DNA of 40,297 nt from contig JAKVKC010000021.1 of the NCBI GenBank assembly GCA_022486705.1, positions 1-40,297 on the forward strand, in the 5' to 3' direction. Below the pieces are notes generated by a model. The model did no database searches. It was given only the letters and a program-made list of their open reading frames with translations, and was not told the DNA's origin. The translations under genes and the position numbers were made by a program. How positions within the stretch are numbered: the stretch's first letter is position 1; the number at the start of each line of letters is the position of its first letter. Source of the stretch: Solobacterium sp. Its GTDB lineage: Bacteria > Bacillota_I > Bacilli_A > Erysipelotrichales > Erysipelotrichaceae. Below are positions 38,149 to 40,297 of the stretch, one piece after another.

Positions 38149-40297
38149 TCATCTGCGATCTGCCGGCCGATCCTCGGCATTGGCATAATAGATATTCAGG
38201 AAGATCTCGCCATTCTTACCGCGGCGCGATTTGCCGAAGATGCTGACATGAATGTATCCTCCGCCGCCGTATTGGAGACGGTAGGTGACGTTCTGCACTT
38301 CACCGCCTGCTTCCAATATGTTCAGAGCATTCTGCACAATGCCGACATCCTCTGGATGGACGCCGTTCATGGCATTGGTGCGATAGATCGCATCAACATG
38401 CTCGGCACTCATATTGACAAGCTTTAAGAAGCCTTCGCTGTGATACAGCGGAATGGCAGTGCCGTCTTCTTTGATCTGCATCCGGATAAAGCCGCCGGGA
38501 ATGCCATTCATGACAGCCAGCTTTTCCTGATTCTCATTGAGGATCTCGGCGTTGGTATTGCGCCGGGAAATGAGCACAGATATATAATCGCCCAAAGCCG
38601 AAAGACTGTTGATCTGTTCACGCTTGCGATGCGGTTCTTCAATGGCAGCGACACCGATCAAATGCCCATCCTGTTTTAAAGCAACTGCGAGAAGGGAATG
38701 GATCCCATGATCTTTCAGCAGTTTCTGTTCCGGGCCGATATTTTCGGCATGGTCAAGGTCGGAGATGTCGATCAGATGATGGCCTGCAAAGGTTTTTTTC
38801 CATTTGTCCGGCGAATGCATGGTGATCTTTGCTAAAGAGGCAGGCAGATCCTGTACGCTGTCGGTATGCTGTTCATATGTATTGATGGCATAGCGATGCA
38901 CAAAATCAAATTCATAAATACAGATGCGACTGCTTTCAAAGAAACCTAGCATCTGATCCAGAATGGCTTCAATGCCGGCTTCCGGATCCTGCTGGGTCAG
39001 CAGGTTGTGAGCAACGTTCTCTAAAAAGCGCAGCTGATCCATTGTTTCGCTCTGTTTCTGTTCGGCATTTCTCTGCGCTGTGATATTTTCACTGGTGCAG
39101 TAGAGCAGATAACGATAGCCGGTACGGGCAATTACCCGCAGAGTAGAGCGCAGATATGTTTTATGGGCACAACCCGGCAGATCGATAAAGATAAATTCGC
39201 CTGTTTCTTCACTGTCAGCCTGCATGGCATTGGCCACGATCCTGTCCATATGCCGGCTGGATTCAACGCTCATATATTTTGCCCAATCCAGTTTCAGCAG
39301 ATCATCCAAGGTCATGCCGGTCCCGCCGATCATTTCCAAATATTTATCATTGGCCCGCAGCAGTTCAATCCTGCCGCGGCAGTATTCCATGATGCATGCC
39401 CCGCCGATATAGCTGTTGAAGATCAGGGTATCCATGGAATTCGGATCCCAGAAAGCATTGCTGTCAAGATTGGCTACGGTCTCCACATGCTGCAGATGCG
39501 GCTGCTTGGATCCCTGCGAAGCCAGCTTGACATAATCTTCGACCGGCATCGGTTTCGCATAAAGATATCCCTGGATATAGTAGCAGCCGATAGTCTTCAG
39601 AAAATCGGCCTGCTTTACGGTTTCCACACCTTCCGCAATCACGGCCATATTCAGCCATTTTGCCATGCGTACCATGGATTCCACAATACTGCCGCCGCGC
39701 TGATAGTCATCGGAAGCTGAAAAGAACTTCATATCCAGCTTGATGATCTGGGCCGGAACATCCTTCAATGTATTCAAAGAGGAATAGCCGCTGCCGAAAT
39801 CATCGATTTCAACAGTAAACCCATGCTTGACCAGTTCCTTGGCAACAGCGACCACTCTGCGGCTGCTCTGGGCAAAGGCAGATTCGGTGATCTCCAAGCG
39901 CAGCAGAGCTACCGGGATCTCGTATTTTTCCAGCAGATCGAGCAGGATCTGTACCATGTCATCCTGGAAGATATCATAGCGTGAGATGTTGACCGAGATC
40001 GGCAATGGATTTCTCTTTTCTTTGATCCATGTATGCAGGAACATGCATGTATGCTCCCATACATACTTATCCATTTCATAGACAAAGCCATTTTTCTCAA
40101 AGATCGGAATAAAACGATCCGGCGGGATCAGTCCCTGCTCCGGATGGCGCCAGCGCACCAATGCTTCTGCTCCGATCAGTTCTTCGGTCAGATGATTGTA
40201 CTGCGGCTGGAACCATACTTCGAACTGTCCGCTCTTGAGTGCACTGCTCATTTCCGTAACGATCTTCTGTTCGGAAAGAAGCGTATCGCGCATGGAC
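38149..40297 (-). CDS. EAL-domain c-di-GMP phosphodiesterase with PAS-GAF-PAS modules, partial
   Basis: At least 714 residues; the gene enters from the right edge, so its start is not seen. The first visible residues (LLSEQKIVTEMSSALKSG) are the usual linker into an EAL domain, often preceded by GGDEF. The EAL domain has intact catalytic elements: GAEALVRW, the metal ligand in VNISRYD, EITESAF, IDDFGSGYSSL, KLD and AEGVET. It should hydrolyse c-di-GMP. Downstream come a PAS-like domain (ANDKYLEMIGGTGMTLDDLL), a GAF-like domain (ILDQMLGFFESSRICIYEF...GHLIGVAAIEE) and a further PAS-like domain (FLKLVNMSAEHVDAIY). Having sensory domains C-terminal to EAL is less common. The protein ends in EDRPADRR at 38149. 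Confidence 0.9.
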   Translation of the reverse strand, partial: SMRDTLLSEQKIVTEMSSALKSGQFEVWFQPQYNHLTEELIGAEALVRWRHPEQGLIPPDRFIPIFEKNGFVYEMDKYVWEHTCMFLHTWIKEKRNPLPISVNISRYDIFQDDMVQILLDLLEKYEIPVALLRLEITESAFAQSSRRVVAVAKELVKHGFTVEIDDFGSGYSSLNTLKDVPAQIIKLDMKFFSASDDYQRGGSIVESMVRMAKWLNMAVIAEGVETVKQADFLKTIGCYYIQGYLYAKPMPVEDYVKLASQGSKQPHLQHVETVANLDSNAFWDPNSMDTLIFNSYIGGACIMEYCRGRIELLRANDKYLEMIGGTGMTLDDLLKLDWAKYMSVESSRHMDRIVANAMQADSEETGEFIFIDLPGCAHKTYLRSTLRVIARTGYRYLLYCTSENITAQRNAEQKQSETMDQLRFLENVAHNLLTQQDPEAGIEAILDQMLGFFESSRICIYEFDFVHRYAINTYEQHTDSVQDLPASLAKITMHSPDKWKKTFAGHHLIDISDLDHAENIGPEQKLLKDHGIHSLLAVALKQDGHLIGVAAIEEPHRKREQINSLSALGDYISVLISRRNTNAEILNENQEKLAVMNGIPGGFIRMQIKEDGTAIPLYHSEGFLKLVNMSAEHVDAIYRTNAMNGVHPEDVGIVQNALNILEAGGEVQNVTYRLQYGGGGYIHVSIFGKSRRGKNGEIFLNIYYANAEDRPADRR

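Overview
The window looks like the chromosome of a low-to-mid-GC, low-copy-operon Firmicute, most likely a gut or oral Erysipelotrichaceae-type bacterium. The basis is strong AGGAGG-type ribosome binding sites, TATAAT-type promoters, Gram-positive lipoprotein and sortase signals (an NPQTG surface anchor), an OmpR-type two-component pair and an EFR1-type ferredoxin protein. This assignment rests on gene resemblance only; no rRNA, tRNA, CRISPR array or intact insertion sequence was seen.

Layout. (1) 1-7474 is an AT-rich accessory stretch with several decayed genes: a frameshifted RidA-like gene, an intact P-loop kinase-like gene, a twice-frameshifted metallo-beta-lactamase-fold gene, a TfoX-N remnant with two stops and a frameshift, an intact VOC-fold gene, a large sortase-anchored surface protein carrying a 948-bp tandem duplication, and a split pRiA4b ORF-3-like gene. 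(2) 7546-10356 holds a serine hydrolase (beta-lactamase fold), a DUF3574-like membrane-anchored protein and a two-TM membrane protein. (3) 10468-14777 (minus strand) holds a DegV protein behind a palindromic operator and a four-gene operon, DUF969 - DUF979 - M29-like aminopeptidase - Pcp, which reads as a pyroglutamyl-peptide / 5-oxoproline module. (4) 15149-18425 holds a small membrane protein, an ABC exporter and an epimerase-like protein. (5) 18432-21511 is a PucR-type regulator divergent from an SDR dehydrogenase and a KdgT-like permease, with mirror-image operator-like motifs beside both ribosome binding sites. (6) 21608-26417 holds a DUF4358-like lipoprotein and a LysR regulator divergent from a redox operon: aldo/keto reductase (interrupted by an amber codon), EFR1 ferredoxin, a second intact aldo/keto reductase, a flavodoxin lipoprotein remnant and a flavodoxin-fold oxidoreductase. 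(7) 26494-35182 holds an aquaporin, a 1007-residue Cache-MscS fusion, a GNAT, an OmpR-type response regulator with its kinase, and a large tannase-like esterase lipoprotein behind an OmpR-style direct repeat. (8) 35374-40297 holds an amidohydrolase coupled to an ABM monooxygenase-like protein, gpmA, and the C-terminal 714+ residues of an EAL phosphodiesterase with PAS/GAF modules that runs off the window.

How it fits together. The right three quarters is a healthy catabolic and sensing chromosome: peptide-end scavenging, sugar-acid metabolism, flavin/ferredoxin redox chemistry, plant-phenolic ester hydrolysis and c-di-GMP turnover. The left end and part of the redox operon show ongoing gene loss. 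The most unusual items are the ligand-sensor-fused MscS channel, the tannase-like lipoprotein under a dedicated two-component pair, and the symmetric operator pair around the PucR/SDR divergent promoter.
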